From an uncultured Acetobacteraceae bacterium (lineage in GTDB: Bacteria > Pseudomonadota > Alphaproteobacteria > Acetobacterales > Acetobacteraceae): a stretch of DNA of 36,475 nucleotides. Below the pieces are notes generated by a model that saw nothing but the letters and a program-made list of their open reading frames with translations, was not told where the DNA came from and searched no databases. Of the stretch, positions 1 to 8,100 are shown in pieces (position 1 is the stretch's first letter; each line of letters starts with the position of its first letter). The position numbers and the translations under genes are program-made. The stretch spans positions 1 to 36,475 of the forward strand of contig CALMVO010000087.1 of assembly GCA_937873205.1 (NCBI GenBank), read 5' to 3'.

Positions 1-45
1 CCCCTGGACCCCGCCAAAGGCGCGGCCTTTGGAAACCGGTTTTCA
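1..45. repeat. Partial copy of a dispersed palindromic intergenic repeat
   Basis: The first bases read CCCCTGGACCCCGCCAAAGG followed by a second arm CCTTTGG, forming a hairpin CCAAAGG-CGCGG-CCTTTGG. The same sequence occurs, inverted, at about 13078-13110, and a diverged version at 34210-34245. The copy is cut by the left window edge. Its last bases overlap the stop end of the first gene, as the other copies also abut gene ends. Confidence 0.7.
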
Positions 46-357
46 GGGTGTCCGGCGGCGGCGGAGGTGCCACAGGCGCTCGTAGGCGGCGACCATGCCC
101 TCCACCATGCGGCGATGCGCGGTGGGAGAGGCGCCGCCGCGCGGCGCAAGCACGCCGTCGAGCACCGAGAGCAGGCGTTCGGCGACGTCCAGCTCGCCGA
201 CGTCGCAGGCCTGATGGGCGGCAACCAGGATACGCTCCGGCAGCCGCCGCTGCTGACGCGGCAGCGCCGATGTCGGGCGCAGCAGTCCGCCGAAGCCGGC
301 ATCCTCCCCAGACGGCTCGTCGTCCAGGCACGTGTCGAGCGGCTGCAGAGTCGGCAT
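43..357 (-). CDS. Small conserved-looking hypothetical protein (104 aa)
   Basis: I do not recognise a named family. The protein begins with a short acidic, probably disordered stretch (to about residue 25). A helical segment follows, containing RLPERILVAAHQACD and later AERLLSVLD and MVEGMVAAYERLWHLR, and it ends in a run of arginines. It has no signal peptide or membrane segment. The ATG at 357 is chosen because AAGG lies about 6 bases upstream; the frame stays open to a non-ATG codon at 411 without added support. It looks like a small helical cytoplasmic protein, and codon use matches the housekeeping genes next to it. Function unknown. Confidence 0.6.
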   Translation of the reverse strand: MPTLQPLDTCLDDEPSGEDAGFGGLLRPTSALPRQQRRLPERILVAAHQACDVGELDVAERLLSVLDGVLAPRGGASPTAHRRMVEGMVAAYERLWHLRRRRTP

Positions 358-460
358 GGAGACCTTCGAAAGCAAGACGGGCCCGCGCCGAGCCCGCCAA
401 CAGGCAAGCACTGTATCGTTAATTTTCCGTTGCGAAATGGCCCGGTGCGCGGAATGCCCG

Positions 461-1033
461 TCACGTGTCGGCGGTCGCGAGCCTGACCTTGACTGCGACC
501 GGGCCCGTGTCGGTGGTGTCCGGCACGTAATGCACGAGGTCGCCGCGCCGCATCGTCTCGAAGCGGCCGTTGGTCACGCTGTCGCGGTGGAAATAGAGCT
601 GCGTGCCGCTGTTGTCGATCAGGAAGCCGTGGTCCGCGCCCGGCTCGATCAGCGCCACCCGACCGGCCAAAGGTCCACCGGCGGCGCCGCCGAGACTGGC
701 CCCGTGACGCCGGTCGCGCAGGCCGGCCAGCTGCTTCTCGATCGCCTTGAAGGCGTCGCGCACGGTCGTATGCACGTCCGGATGGGCGTAGCGCTCCTTG
801 GCGTGGTGCGGCTCCTTCGAGACCGCGAGCTCCCGGCCGGGCACCGACAGGGTGACGTGGACCTCGTAGAGATTGCCGGTCTGATGCTGCTGGTGCAGCG
901 CCTCGACGGAGACGCGGCAGCCGTTCAGCTGGCCGTAACGCGTCTCGAGCCGCTCCACCTGGCGCCGGATCTCGGCCTCGACCGACTCCGAGGACTGCAG
1001 GTTGTGGAAGGCGATCTCAAGCGGACGGTCCAT
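461..1033 (-). CDS. HPF/RaiA-type ribosome hibernation factor with C-terminal cold-shock-like domain
   Basis: The 190-residue protein has two parts. Residues 1-105 match the ribosomal-subunit-interface (HPF/YfiA/RaiA, S30AE) fold: an N-terminal beta strand (LEIAFHNL), helix 1 with paired charged residues (VEAEIRRQVERLETRYG), a central HVTLSVPGRELAV strand pair and helix 2 (TVRDAFKAIEKQLAGL). Residues about 120-185 resemble a cold-shock/OB domain, with GFLIDNSGTQLYFHRDSV where cold-shock proteins have their RNP motif GFI...DVFFH. Members of the first family bind the 30S decoding region and stall idle ribosomes; the second domain probably adds RNA binding. GGAG lies about 8 bases before the ATG. 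It differs from long-form HPF, whose C-terminal domain drives dimerisation. Confidence 0.88.
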   Translation of the reverse strand: MDRPLEIAFHNLQSSESVEAEIRRQVERLETRYGQLNGCRVSVEALHQQHQTGNLYEVHVTLSVPGRELAVSKEPHHAKERYAHPDVHTTVRDAFKAIEKQLAGLRDRRHGASLGGAAGGPLAGRVALIEPGADHGFLIDNSGTQLYFHRDSVTNGRFETMRRGDLVHYVPDTTDTGPVAVKVRLATADT

Positions 1034-1138
1034 GGTCAGTCTCCGGGGACGGGATAGACGCCTGCGCCCGGCGCGCCGGAACGCTGGCGTCCTATCGTCA
1101 ACGGATCGACAAACCGCCGGTTCCGGCCGCCGCCCTCC

Positions 1139-2170
1139 TCAGGCCGGGACCGCGGTCGCCTCGTGCCAGTCGCTGCCGATCGAGGAGGTGAACGCCTCCT
1201 CCCAGGTGCCGCTGGTCGACGCACGGCTGTACTCGGTGGAGCGGTTCTCGAAGAAGTTGGCGTGCTCGACGGCGTTGAGCAGGTCGTCGAGCCAGGGCAG
1301 CGGGTTGCTCTCGACGTGGTAGAGCGGCTCAAGCCCCAATTGCGCCAGGCGGCGATCGGCGATGAAGCGGATGTAGGTCTTGACCTGCGCCGCATCGAGG
1401 CCCTCGACCGGACCCAATTCGAAGGCGAGGTCGATGAAGGCGTCCTCGTGATGGACGATGGTGGCGCAGATGTCGGCCAGCTCCTGGCGGAGCTGGTCGG
1501 TCCAGATCTCCGGGTTTTCCTGGATGAAGGTGCGGAACAGCCGGATTACCGACAGGCAGTGCAGCGTCTCGTCGCGCACCGACCAGGTGACGATCTGGCC
1601 CATGCCCTTCAGCTTGTTGTGGCGCGGGAAGTTCAGCAGGATCGCGAACGAGGCGAACAGCTGCAGCCCCTCGGTGAAGGCGCCGAACGCGGCCAGGGTC
1701 TTGGCGATCTCGTGCTTCGAGTCCACCCGGAAGCCCTGCATGTAGTCGTACTTGTCCTTCATCTCCTTGTAGCCGAGGAAGGCCGAGTATTCCGCCTCGG
1801 GCATGCCGATGGTGTCGAGCAGGTGGCTGTAGGCGGCGATGTGGATGGTCTCGATGTTCGAGAACGCCGACAGCATCATCAGCACTTCGGTCGGTTTGAA
1901 GACCTGGCTGTAGTGCTTCATGTAGCAGTTGTTCACCTCCACGTCCGACTGCGTGAAGAAGCGGAAGATCTGCGTGACCAGGTTCTGCTCGGAGGCCGAG
2001 AGGTTCTTGTGCCAGTCCTTGACGTCGTCGGCGAGCGGGACCTCCTCGGGCAGCCAGTGCACGCGCTGCTGGGTGAGCCAGGCGTCGTAGGCCCAGGGAT
2101 AGCGGAACGGCTTGTAGACCGGGTTCGCGGTCAGCAGGTCGAGCCGAGTGCCGAGGGCAAGCTGGTCCAT
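1139..2170 (-). CDS. nrdB: Ribonucleoside-diphosphate reductase, beta (radical-generating) subunit
   Basis: The 343-residue protein is the class Ia small subunit that houses the di-iron/tyrosyl radical used by the large subunit to reduce ribonucleotides to deoxyribonucleotides. All key residues are visible: D76 (SDVEVN), E107 and H110 with radical tyrosine Y114 (ETIHIAAYSH), E167 (FTEGLQ), and E201/H204 (DETLH). The C-terminal tail beyond residue 305 fits the part that docks on the alpha subunit. The ATG at 2170 is chosen because GGAG sits 10 bases upstream and homologues begin near this residue; the frame is open to 2302 but that extension looks non-coding. No nrdA is present in the window, so the subunits are encoded apart or nrdA lies elsewhere. 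Confidence 0.93.
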   Translation of the reverse strand: MDQLALGTRLDLLTANPVYKPFRYPWAYDAWLTQQRVHWLPEEVPLADDVKDWHKNLSASEQNLVTQIFRFFTQSDVEVNNCYMKHYSQVFKPTEVLMMLSAFSNIETIHIAAYSHLLDTIGMPEAEYSAFLGYKEMKDKYDYMQGFRVDSKHEIAKTLAAFGAFTEGLQLFASFAILLNFPRHNKLKGMGQIVTWSVRDETLHCLSVIRLFRTFIQENPEIWTDQLRQELADICATIVHHEDAFIDLAFELGPVEGLDAAQVKTYIRFIADRRLAQLGLEPLYHVESNPLPWLDDLLNAVEHANFFENRSTEYSRASTSGTWEEAFTSSIGSDWHEATAVPA

Positions 2171-2355
2171 GGTGATGACGCTCCGCAATCTGGACGCCGT
2201 GGGGGCCTTGGACGCTATGGGGCCGCGGCCACGAGTCGATGCCCTAGTATGGCCCGGCCGGCGAAGAATACCAGATATTGTGGCCAAGCCGGCTGGCTCC
2301 ACCAGCCCTGGGACGGCCTAACCCCATGATTCTAAAACTTCCGCGGTCAGCGAAA

Positions 2356-3054
2356 TCAGCCGCGCACGTCGTCGATCTCGCTGGCGCCGAAATCCTCCCG
2401 TGCCAGATAGGCGAGCACCGCCCGCGCCGCATCGTCGGGCGACGCCAGCGCCCCGTCGTCGTGGAACGCCTGGAACCGCTCCCGCTGCGGCGACGGCACG
2501 GCGCGGATCACCGCCTGCATCGCGGTGTCGATCAGGCCGGGCGCCAGCGACACCGCCCGCACCCGGCCCTCGGCGTTGAGCGCCCGCACGAAGTTGTCGA
2601 GGCCGGCCTTGGAGGCGCAGTAGGCGCTCCAGTGGGCGATGCCCCGCCGCGCCGCGCCGGACGAGATCGCCAGCACCCGGCGTGGCACCCCCCAATCCGC
2701 GGTCGCCTGGAGGAAGCCAGCGGCGGTCAGCATCGGCGAAACCAGGTTCAGCCGCATGTGCGCCTCCAGCGCCGCCGCCTCCAGCGCCTCCACCGCGGCC
2801 ACCGGCTCCACGGCGCCGGCATTGAGGATCAGCGAGACGGCGTCCGGCCGCGGGCCCTCCGCCACCTCGCGCGTCACCCAGTCGCGGGCCGCTCCGCCGT
2901 CGGCGAGGTCGAGCGCGGTCCAGCGCAGCCGGTCCGAGAGCAGCGGCGCCGCGCCGCGGGCGCAGGCGGCGACGCGGTGGCCGGCCTCCAGCAGCTGACG
3001 GACCATCGCCGCCCCCAGCCCGCGCGAGGCGCCGGTGACGAGCACGAGATGCAT
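2356..3054 (-). CDS. SDR-family NAD(P)-dependent oxidoreductase
   Basis: This is a 232-residue classical short-chain dehydrogenase/reductase. The dinucleotide-binding motif TGASRGLG is at residues 7-14, the structural NAG at 78-80, and the catalytic Ser at 131/132 with YCASK (Y145, K149). It lacks the long C-terminal region of many SDRs, which is typical of the small benzil-reductase/sepiapterin-reductase-like branch; the substrate cannot be told from sequence. The ATG at 3054 starts 5 bases after the stop of the upstream FAH-family gene. A GTG at 3063 in the same frame would overlap that stop as GTGA, so translational coupling is likely with either start. The two genes form a probable operon. 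Confidence 0.88.
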   Translation of the reverse strand: MHLVLVTGASRGLGAAMVRQLLEAGHRVAACARGAAPLLSDRLRWTALDLADGGAARDWVTREVAEGPRPDAVSLILNAGAVEPVAAVEALEAAALEAHMRLNLVSPMLTAAGFLQATADWGVPRRVLAISSGAARRGIAHWSAYCASKAGLDNFVRALNAEGRVRAVSLAPGLIDTAMQAVIRAVPSPQRERFQAFHDDGALASPDDAARAVLAYLAREDFGASEIDDVRG

Positions 3055-3059
3055 GCCGC

Positions 3060-3749
3060 TCACGACCGGGCGTCCCGGTAGGTGATCTCGACCGTGCCGA
3101 CCCCGGCGCAGGTGCCGACGAGCCGGTCGCCGGGCTGCACCGGTCCCACTCCGGCGGGGGTCCCGGTCATGATCAGGTCGCCCGGCAGCAGCGTCACGTA
3201 GCGCGACAGGAAGGCGATCGCGTCCGGCACCGGCCAGATCATCTGCGACAGGTCGCCCGACTGCCGGACCTCGCCGTTGACCGTGAGCGTGATGGCGCCG
3301 GCGGTCGGGTGGTCGATGCGCGTCGTCGGCATCAGCGTGCCGATCGGGCAGGACTGGTCGAACGATTTGCCGAACTCCCATGGCCGGCCGAGCCGCTTGG
3401 CCTCGGCCTGCAGGTCGCGGCGGGTCATGTCGAGGCCGACCGCGTAGCCGAACACGTGTGCGAGCGCCATAGCCGGCTTGATGTCGCGGCCGCCCTGACC
3501 GATCGCCGCCACCAGCTCGACCTCGTGATGCAGCGAGGCGGTCTGTACAGGGAAGTCGAGTTGGCCGCCGCCCGGTACCACGGCGTCGGCGTGCTTGGCG
3601 AAGAAGAACGGCGGCGCCCGGTCCGGATCGCTGCCCATCTCGCGGGCGTGGTCGGCGTAGTTCTGCCCCACGCACCAGATCCGCCGCACCGGGAACGCGC
3701 TCCCGTCCTCGACCGGGATGGTCGGCACCTCCACCGTGACCGCCTGCAT
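3060..3749 (-). CDS. Fumarylacetoacetate hydrolase family protein
   Basis: The 229-residue protein is a single-domain FAH-family enzyme. These hydrolyse or decarboxylate beta-diketo or acylpyruvate substrates using a divalent metal. Metal ligands are visible as E76 and E78 in HHEVEL and D107 in GLDMTR. FGKSFDQSCPIG and the C-terminal MTGTPAGVGPVQPGD are family signatures. Its length and RIWCVGQNYADHAREMG opening are like fumarylpyruvate hydrolase or acylpyruvase (FAHD1-like) proteins, not full-length fumarylacetoacetase. It is followed 5 bases later by an SDR gene, suggesting a two-step catabolic or detoxifying unit. The exact substrate is not determinable here. Confidence 0.9.
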   Translation of the reverse strand: MQAVTVEVPTIPVEDGSAFPVRRIWCVGQNYADHAREMGSDPDRAPPFFFAKHADAVVPGGGQLDFPVQTASLHHEVELVAAIGQGGRDIKPAMALAHVFGYAVGLDMTRRDLQAEAKRLGRPWEFGKSFDQSCPIGTLMPTTRIDHPTAGAITLTVNGEVRQSGDLSQMIWPVPDAIAFLSRYVTLLPGDLIMTGTPAGVGPVQPGDRLVGTCAGVGTVEITYRDARS

Positions 3750-3833
3750 CTCGCATTCCCCATTGCGAAGGCCCCGGATACAGAACCGCGACCCGATCAG
3801 GAAGCCGAACCCGAAAAAGCGCAGGCTTCCGAA

Positions 3834-3848
3834 TGGGCATGATGCCCA
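3834..3848. promoter_or_regulatory. Perfect 15-bp palindrome just before a start codon
   Basis: TGGGCATGATGCCCA has 7-base arms around one central base and ends directly before the ATG of the next plus-strand gene. It lies in the divergent gap between that gene and the FAH/SDR operon. It could be an operator for a dimeric regulator or a small RNA hairpin masking the start codon. Only the palindrome itself is observed. Confidence 0.3.
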
Positions 3849-4238
3849 ATGTCCCCATACTTAAAACAGCTTACGGCGACCAAGAAGAACATCAGCGCCA
3901 TCGACGCGGTCCTGCGCATGGAGAACGCGCGGTACATGCCCGCGCCGGGCAGGTCGAACAAGCGCGGGGCGGGCGTGGCGACGTTCGGGCGTGGCCAGAC
4001 GGCGGCGATCGCGCTCGAGACGGTGCGTTGCCACGGCCAGCCGATGTCGTCGGCCGAGTGTGCCAGGGCGATCTGCGAGCAGCACGGGCTGGCCGACGAG
4101 GTGCAGTCGCAGCTCGCCGCCAGGGTCAACACCATGTTCGACCGAAAGGCGGCGGCGGGCGTCATCCGCCGGATCGCCGACGCCGACGGCCGCCACATGC
4201 GGTGGATGGCGGTGTCGGCGCCGCGTCAGGTGGCCTGA
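3849..4238 (+). CDS. Small hypothetical protein, probable winged-helix DNA-binding fold
   Basis: The 129-residue protein resembles small alphaproteobacterial proteins made of an N-terminal helix (QLTATKKNISAIDAVLRM), a basic linker (residues about 32-42) and a C-terminal winged-helix-like part. In the last part, MSSAECARAICEQHG fits helices 1-2, LAARVNTMFDRKAAAGVIRRI the recognition helix, and DGRHMRWMAV the wing. That assignment is by pattern only. The start has no clear Shine-Dalgarno and directly follows a palindrome, so the true start is uncertain. The 3' end overlaps by 13 bases the end of the decayed IS1595-type transposase on the other strand, so the last residues may derive from the insertion. 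Confidence 0.5.
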   Translation: MSPYLKQLTATKKNISAIDAVLRMENARYMPAPGRSNKRGAGVATFGRGQTAAIALETVRCHGQPMSSAECARAICEQHGLADEVQSQLAARVNTMFDRKAAAGVIRRIADADGRHMRWMAVSAPRQVA

Positions 4239-5344
4239 ACCCCGGCCAGACCGGACAGCAGGTTCCACCCCTGCAGCGCCTCCTCGGCCTTGCCTGAGCG
4301 CTGCCAGTAGCCGCACATGTTCCGCGACACCGGATGCGTCCAGCGCGGCCCCCAGCACCAGCCGGGCCTGCCTGCGGGGGTCGGTCCGTCGGTGGTCCTC
4401 GCGCCAGGCGAGGTCGGCCGCATACCAGTCAAGGTACTTCCCGGTCATCCGATGGTGGATGCCGACCTCGGCCCGCCTGGCACGGCTGAAAAAGCTCTTG
4501 ACCTGGTTGGTGCTGGCGTCCGGGCTCCGCGAGTAAGCCTGGCCGTGGTCGTTCCGTTCCAGCCCGCCGTAGGCCCGGTGCTGGTCTGCACGTAGGGCGC
4601 CGCCGCGGGGCACCAGGTGGCGCCGGACCAGGTGCCTCGCCACGTCGGCACGCTCCTCCGGCGCCCGCACGGCCAGCGTTCGGGCCCCAGGACCGCGCTC
4701 GCGCAGCGCCATGACCACCATCCGCCGGTGGTGTTCTCGTCGTAGCGCCGGTCGACGCGGTCCTCGACCTTGTTCTCGGGTCGCACGTGGCCGCTGACAG
4801 ACATGCCGTCGGCCTCGACGGTACCACCGAGCTGCAGCCCATCCCGCTGCGCGACGATGGCCTCGCGCAGCTTGTGCAGCAGCACGAACGCGGTCTTGTA
4901 GTCGACGCCGAGCTCCCGCTTGAGCTGGCACGACGCCTTGCCCTTGACGCTGTGCACCGACAGGGCCAGCGCCAGCAGCAACGTGCGAAACTTGAGTTTC
5001 CGGTTCGTCAGGATAGTTCCCGACATCGCGCTGAACTCGTGCCTGCAGCCTTCTCGGTGCAGCGCCAGTGCCGCCGCCGGATGGCGGTCGGCGCGGTGGA
5101 GCCGCAGGCCGGACAGTATGGGTTGCCTCGGTTATCCGCCCAGCGGGCGCGGACGAACCAATGCCAGGCGTCGTCCTCGCGCATGGTGGCGACCGTGGCG
5201 ATGGGCTGGGTATTGGCCAGCGGCGACAGCAGGAAGTGCTGACCGGCGTCAGACGTGATGTATGTCCCGGCCTCGGGCCCGTGGTTTCACGGCCCGGCCA
5301 ATCGGCACAGGAGCAGGAGTGGGGATATCGATGGTGTCGGACAT
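4226..5344 (-). pseudogene. IS1595-family transposase, multiply frameshifted
   Basis: Read across frames on the minus strand, this is an ISXO2/IS1595-type transposase. An N-terminal zinc ribbon (NPYCPACGS near 5100, then RHWRC) precedes the helical block RKLKFRTLLLALALSVHSVKG and the DDE core, starting with VEADGMSVSGHV. Coding continuity breaks at about 5258, 5052 (GAGAAGGCTGC seems to lack one G), 4735 and 4330. The pieces continue through RADQHRAYGGL, TNQVKSFFSRARRAEVG and the terminal GWNLLSGLAG. In the third-acidic-residue block the usual NQAESFF reads NQVKSFF, so the catalytic Glu is also lost. It starts near an ATG at 5344. No terminal repeats were found, so this is a dead remnant. Confidence 0.8.
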
Positions 5345-5671
5345 GGGCGAGCTTCCTGTCGGGCGTGCGGTCGCACCGGCGGAAGCCGGTGGGTCAATCG
5401 CCGCCTAGTATGCTCAGGATATCCATGGGCGGAGACATGCCACATCTCCGCGGCCGAGGCAAAGCGCGTTTCCCGGGAAGCGCCGCCAAGCGCGGCAGGA
5501 CGCTCAAGCCGTTGATGCGGCTTGACAGTTTGGTCTGACGGCGACACCGCCGGTGGCAACTGCTCCATAATGCTAGGGATACTCGACACTCGCGCCTGAT
5601 GCCATGATGAGGGAGAAGGACGGTCACGGATGAGATCGCCTCATGGCAGTTGTTAAGGGATAGATGGCGTG
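5345..5671. other. Intergenic stretch without a recognised gene
   Basis: This lies between the IS1595-type remnant and the next plus-strand gene. Reading frames on both strands are short and have no recognisable motif. A weak similarity between GTATGCTCAGGATAT (about 5408) and ATAATGCTAGGGATAC (about 5568) might be a decayed element end, but it is too short to name. The last 20 bases hold an AAGGGA that probably serves as ribosome-binding site for the next gene. Confidence 0.4.
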
Positions 5672-6133
5672 ATGGAAGGCGACCAAAGGTTCCACAGCCT
5701 GGATCGGGCAATTATCACGGCCGTAGCGCGAGAAGGACCTGACGTGGTGGTGACGTTCAGGAATGCTCATCTGGAACGACGGTCCCTATGGCGCCTACGC
5801 TTTACTGCCACGATGCGCTTCATCGACGCGCGCCGGATCAACAGCGAGGATTGTCAGAACATCAGTTATCCTGCCCGCTTGGAGCCGGGATGGCAAGTCT
5901 ATATGGTCACCTTCGATGGACTGTCCGCAGATCTATCAGTGTTCTATACTGACATGCATATGATGGGCTTCGCCTCACATCGTATCTGGTGCGATGCCGC
6001 CGAGTTGAAGCTGCGCTTCGACCCCCTCGGCTCCTTGAAGGCGTACTACTTCCCGTCCTCCTTCTACTCCATCAGTAACGAACCAAACCCCTCGCCGCCC
6101 ATCGAGGGTCAGGAGGGTCCGATGACCGCCTGA
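5672..6133 (+). CDS. Hypothetical protein (153 aa) upstream of the RES-like gene
   Basis: I do not recognise the family. The protein is soluble-looking, has no signal peptide, and alternates strands and short helices: RAIITAVAREGPDVVVTFRNAHLE reads as beta strands, and LSVFYTDMHMMGF, AELKLRFDP and LKAYYFPSSFYSI follow. It ends in a proline-rich tail. The ATG at 5672 or the GTG at 5669 could start it; AAGGGA lies 8-11 bases upstream. The next gene, encoding a RES-like toxin-domain protein, begins 119 bases downstream on the same strand. A role as its partner or immunity protein is possible only from position. Base composition is lower in G+C than the housekeeping genes, which suggests acquired DNA. 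Confidence 0.6.
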   Translation: MEGDQRFHSLDRAIITAVAREGPDVVVTFRNAHLERRSLWRLRFTATMRFIDARRINSEDCQNISYPARLEPGWQVYMVTFDGLSADLSVFYTDMHMMGFASHRIWCDAAELKLRFDPLGSLKAYYFPSSFYSISNEPNPSPPIEGQEGPMTA

Positions 6134-6252
6134 GTGGCCTGGAGACCGCCTGCCGTCCCACATCGCCCCGATCAAGTTTCAGTTGCCGATCCAAGCGGCG
6201 ACATGGTGTTATTTCCACCTCCGTCTCTCGACGACGCAGCAAGGGGTCTCCG

Positions 6253-8100
6253 ATGTCCGACGCGCGGGACGATACCACCCACGGCCACCCTGCCGACGGT
6301 CGTGACGAGACGGCCGTTGTGGGCGTGTCGGCGGCCGCGGGTCGCGACCAGTACGTCGGCGCGCAGATCAGTGCGACGGAACGCGCCGCCCGCACGCAGG
6401 CGACGATCCATTACGATGCAGACCTCTACCGGGCGGTCCAAGCGCGGTGGGCGGGTACCTACGCCAACCATATTGAGAGTAACCCCGGCCGCTACAACTT
6501 GCCGGGGCAGTCCACGGTCTATACCGCACCGACCATGGCCGATCTTCAGGCTGAAGTCGCGAACTACGAGGGACTGGATGGCAAGGCGGTCGTGCGCAGC
6601 CACTTCGAAGGCGAATTGCTGGATGCGCGCACCCTGCCGGGCGTCGGCCAGGGTGCCCTGACGCAGGGCTACGGCGCCGACGGCAGGATGAAGAGCCTGC
6701 TTGCCACCGTCACGGGCGAGGATCCCTACACGCTGCCTCGCGCGGTTGGCGACGTCGCGCGGCAACGTGGCCTGGACGGCGTCGCCGCGCCCGCCAACCA
6801 TGGCAACACCAACGTCGCGCTGTTCCCGGACGACCCGAGCGCACCCGTAAGCGGCCCCGGCCGCCTCGCCACCGGCCTGCGCGGCCTCGACCACGTCGTT
6901 TATGCGGCCGACGGCTCCGGACCCGGACCGGTCTCGACGCTGCCGTACTCGACCGTGCCGGACGCTGCGCCCAACAAGAACTCGCCGCTTGGCATCAGGC
7001 GCGGCAGCGTGACGCCGGCGAACCCTGCCGGCAAGCCGCAAGGATTGTCCGGCTATGCGGCGGCGGTGGAGGCTGACGCGGTGCCGCATGGCCGTGCCGG
7101 CGGTGCCCGCTATGGTGCGGCGGGGGCTGCCATCGTCAGCTTGGCCGAGGGTGCCGCGACCGGGCACGTCGATGGCCGTGCGGTCGCGGCGAACGTCGCC
7201 GTCGGTGCGGCCGCCGGGCAGGCGGAGGGCGCGATCGCACGCGGGCTCACACACGTCCTGCCACCGCCCAACGTCGCCGGCGCGGTCGGTGGGGCGTTGC
7301 CGGAGGCCGCCGCGAGGCTGCGGCCGTCCGGCTTCGCCGCTGGCGTCGGCGCGAGCGGGATCGTGGGCGGCGTGGTTGGCGGTGCCGTGGCGACCTGGCA
7401 CGATGCGGACGAGGTCAAGAGCGGCCGGATGACGGCCGGCGCCGCCACGGCCAACGTGGTGACGCAGACCGGCGTCGGCGTGGGTGCCGGCCTGGCCGGT
7501 GCCGCGGCCGGAGCCGCCGTCGGCAGCGTCGTCCCCGTGGCGGGCACGGCCATCGGCGCGGTGGTGGGGTTCGGCGTGGGAGCGGGGGCCGGCTATCTGG
7601 CCGAACACAGCGCCGCGCTGCACGCGGGCGAGCGGGCGCTCGGCGATGCGCTCACCCGCCACGCCGAGCCGGCTCTGCAGCATGCTTGGCACGGCATCGC
7701 CACCGGCGTCGACGCGGTGAAATCGGCTGAAGCATCGGCCGAGCAGGCGGTGAGGACCGGCCTGCATCGTACTGAGGTTGCCGCCGCAGCTGCCGGACAC
7801 GCGGTCGGCGATGTGGTGACCAACCGCGTCGAGCCGGCGGCGCGCGACCTGTGGCGCGCCACCGCCGCCAGGGCGGACACTGCCAGAGCTGCGGTGGAGC
7901 ACGCGGCGACGGAAGGGGTTCATCGTGCGGAGGCAGATGCCGTGGCCGCCGGCCACGCGGTCGGTGATGCGGCGGCGAGCGCCTGGGGCTCGCTGACCGC
8001 CCTGGGCCAACGCCTCCGGGGGGATACGGAGCAGCATGGCGCCGCACTGCGGGTGGGCGAGCGGGCCCCGCCGGCTCGGACCCTCACGCCGGGACGCTAG
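6253..8100 (+). CDS. RES-like NAD-targeting toxin domain fused to glycine-zipper membrane region
   Basis: The 615-residue protein has a RES-like N-terminal region (about residues 52-220): DADLYRAV with R60, GRYNLPG (R80, Y81), TVYTAPTMADLQAEV (Y90, E101), then VARQRGLDGV and NTNVALFP. RES domains are ADP-ribosyltransferase-fold toxins that consume NAD+. Residues about 265-450 are rich in Gly/Ala, with repeated GxxxG spacing (403-447), like glycine zippers that insert in membranes. The C-terminal third is amphipathic, with a duplicated unit at 503-522 and 555-574 (both contain AAGHAVGD, 52 residues apart). AAGGGG lies 6 bases before the ATG. No signal peptide or Xre-type antitoxin adjoins it. 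Normal RES toxins are about 150-250 residues, so this architecture looks like a secreted effector. RES assignment is by motif pattern, not a search. Confidence 0.6.
   Translation: MSDARDDTTHGHPADGRDETAVVGVSAAAGRDQYVGAQISATERAARTQATIHYDADLYRAVQARWAGTYANHIESNPGRYNLPGQSTVYTAPTMADLQAEVANYEGLDGKAVVRSHFEGELLDARTLPGVGQGALTQGYGADGRMKSLLATVTGEDPYTLPRAVGDVARQRGLDGVAAPANHGNTNVALFPDDPSAPVSGPGRLATGLRGLDHVVYAADGSGPGPVSTLPYSTVPDAAPNKNSPLGIRRGSVTPANPAGKPQGLSGYAAAVEADAVPHGRAGGARYGAAGAAIVSLAEGAATGHVDGRAVAANVAVGAAAGQAEGAIARGLTHVLPPPNVAGAVGGALPEAAARLRPSGFAAGVGASGIVGGVVGGAVATWHDADEVKSGRMTAGAATANVVTQTGVGVGAGLAGAAAGAAVGSVVPVAGTAIGAVVGFGVGAGAGYLAEHSAALHAGERALGDALTRHAEPALQHAWHGIATGVDAVKSAEASAEQAVRTGLHRTEVAAAAAGHAVGDVVTNRVEPAARDLWRATAARADTARAAVEHAATEGVHRAEADAVAAGHAVGDAAASAWGSLTALGQRLRGDTEQHGAALRVGERAPPARTLTPGR

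Noticed and set aside
1070-1138. GCCGGTTCCGGC behind nrdB as a rho-independent terminator
   Set aside because: The stem is only 5 bp and no T-run follows in the direction of transcription.
2356-3858. A 500-codon open frame on the minus strand spanning the SDR and FAH-family genes
   Set aside because: Only its last 232 codons are coding (SDR). The upstream part is the FAH-family gene in the wrong frame, as shown by the clear metal-site motifs in the other frame.
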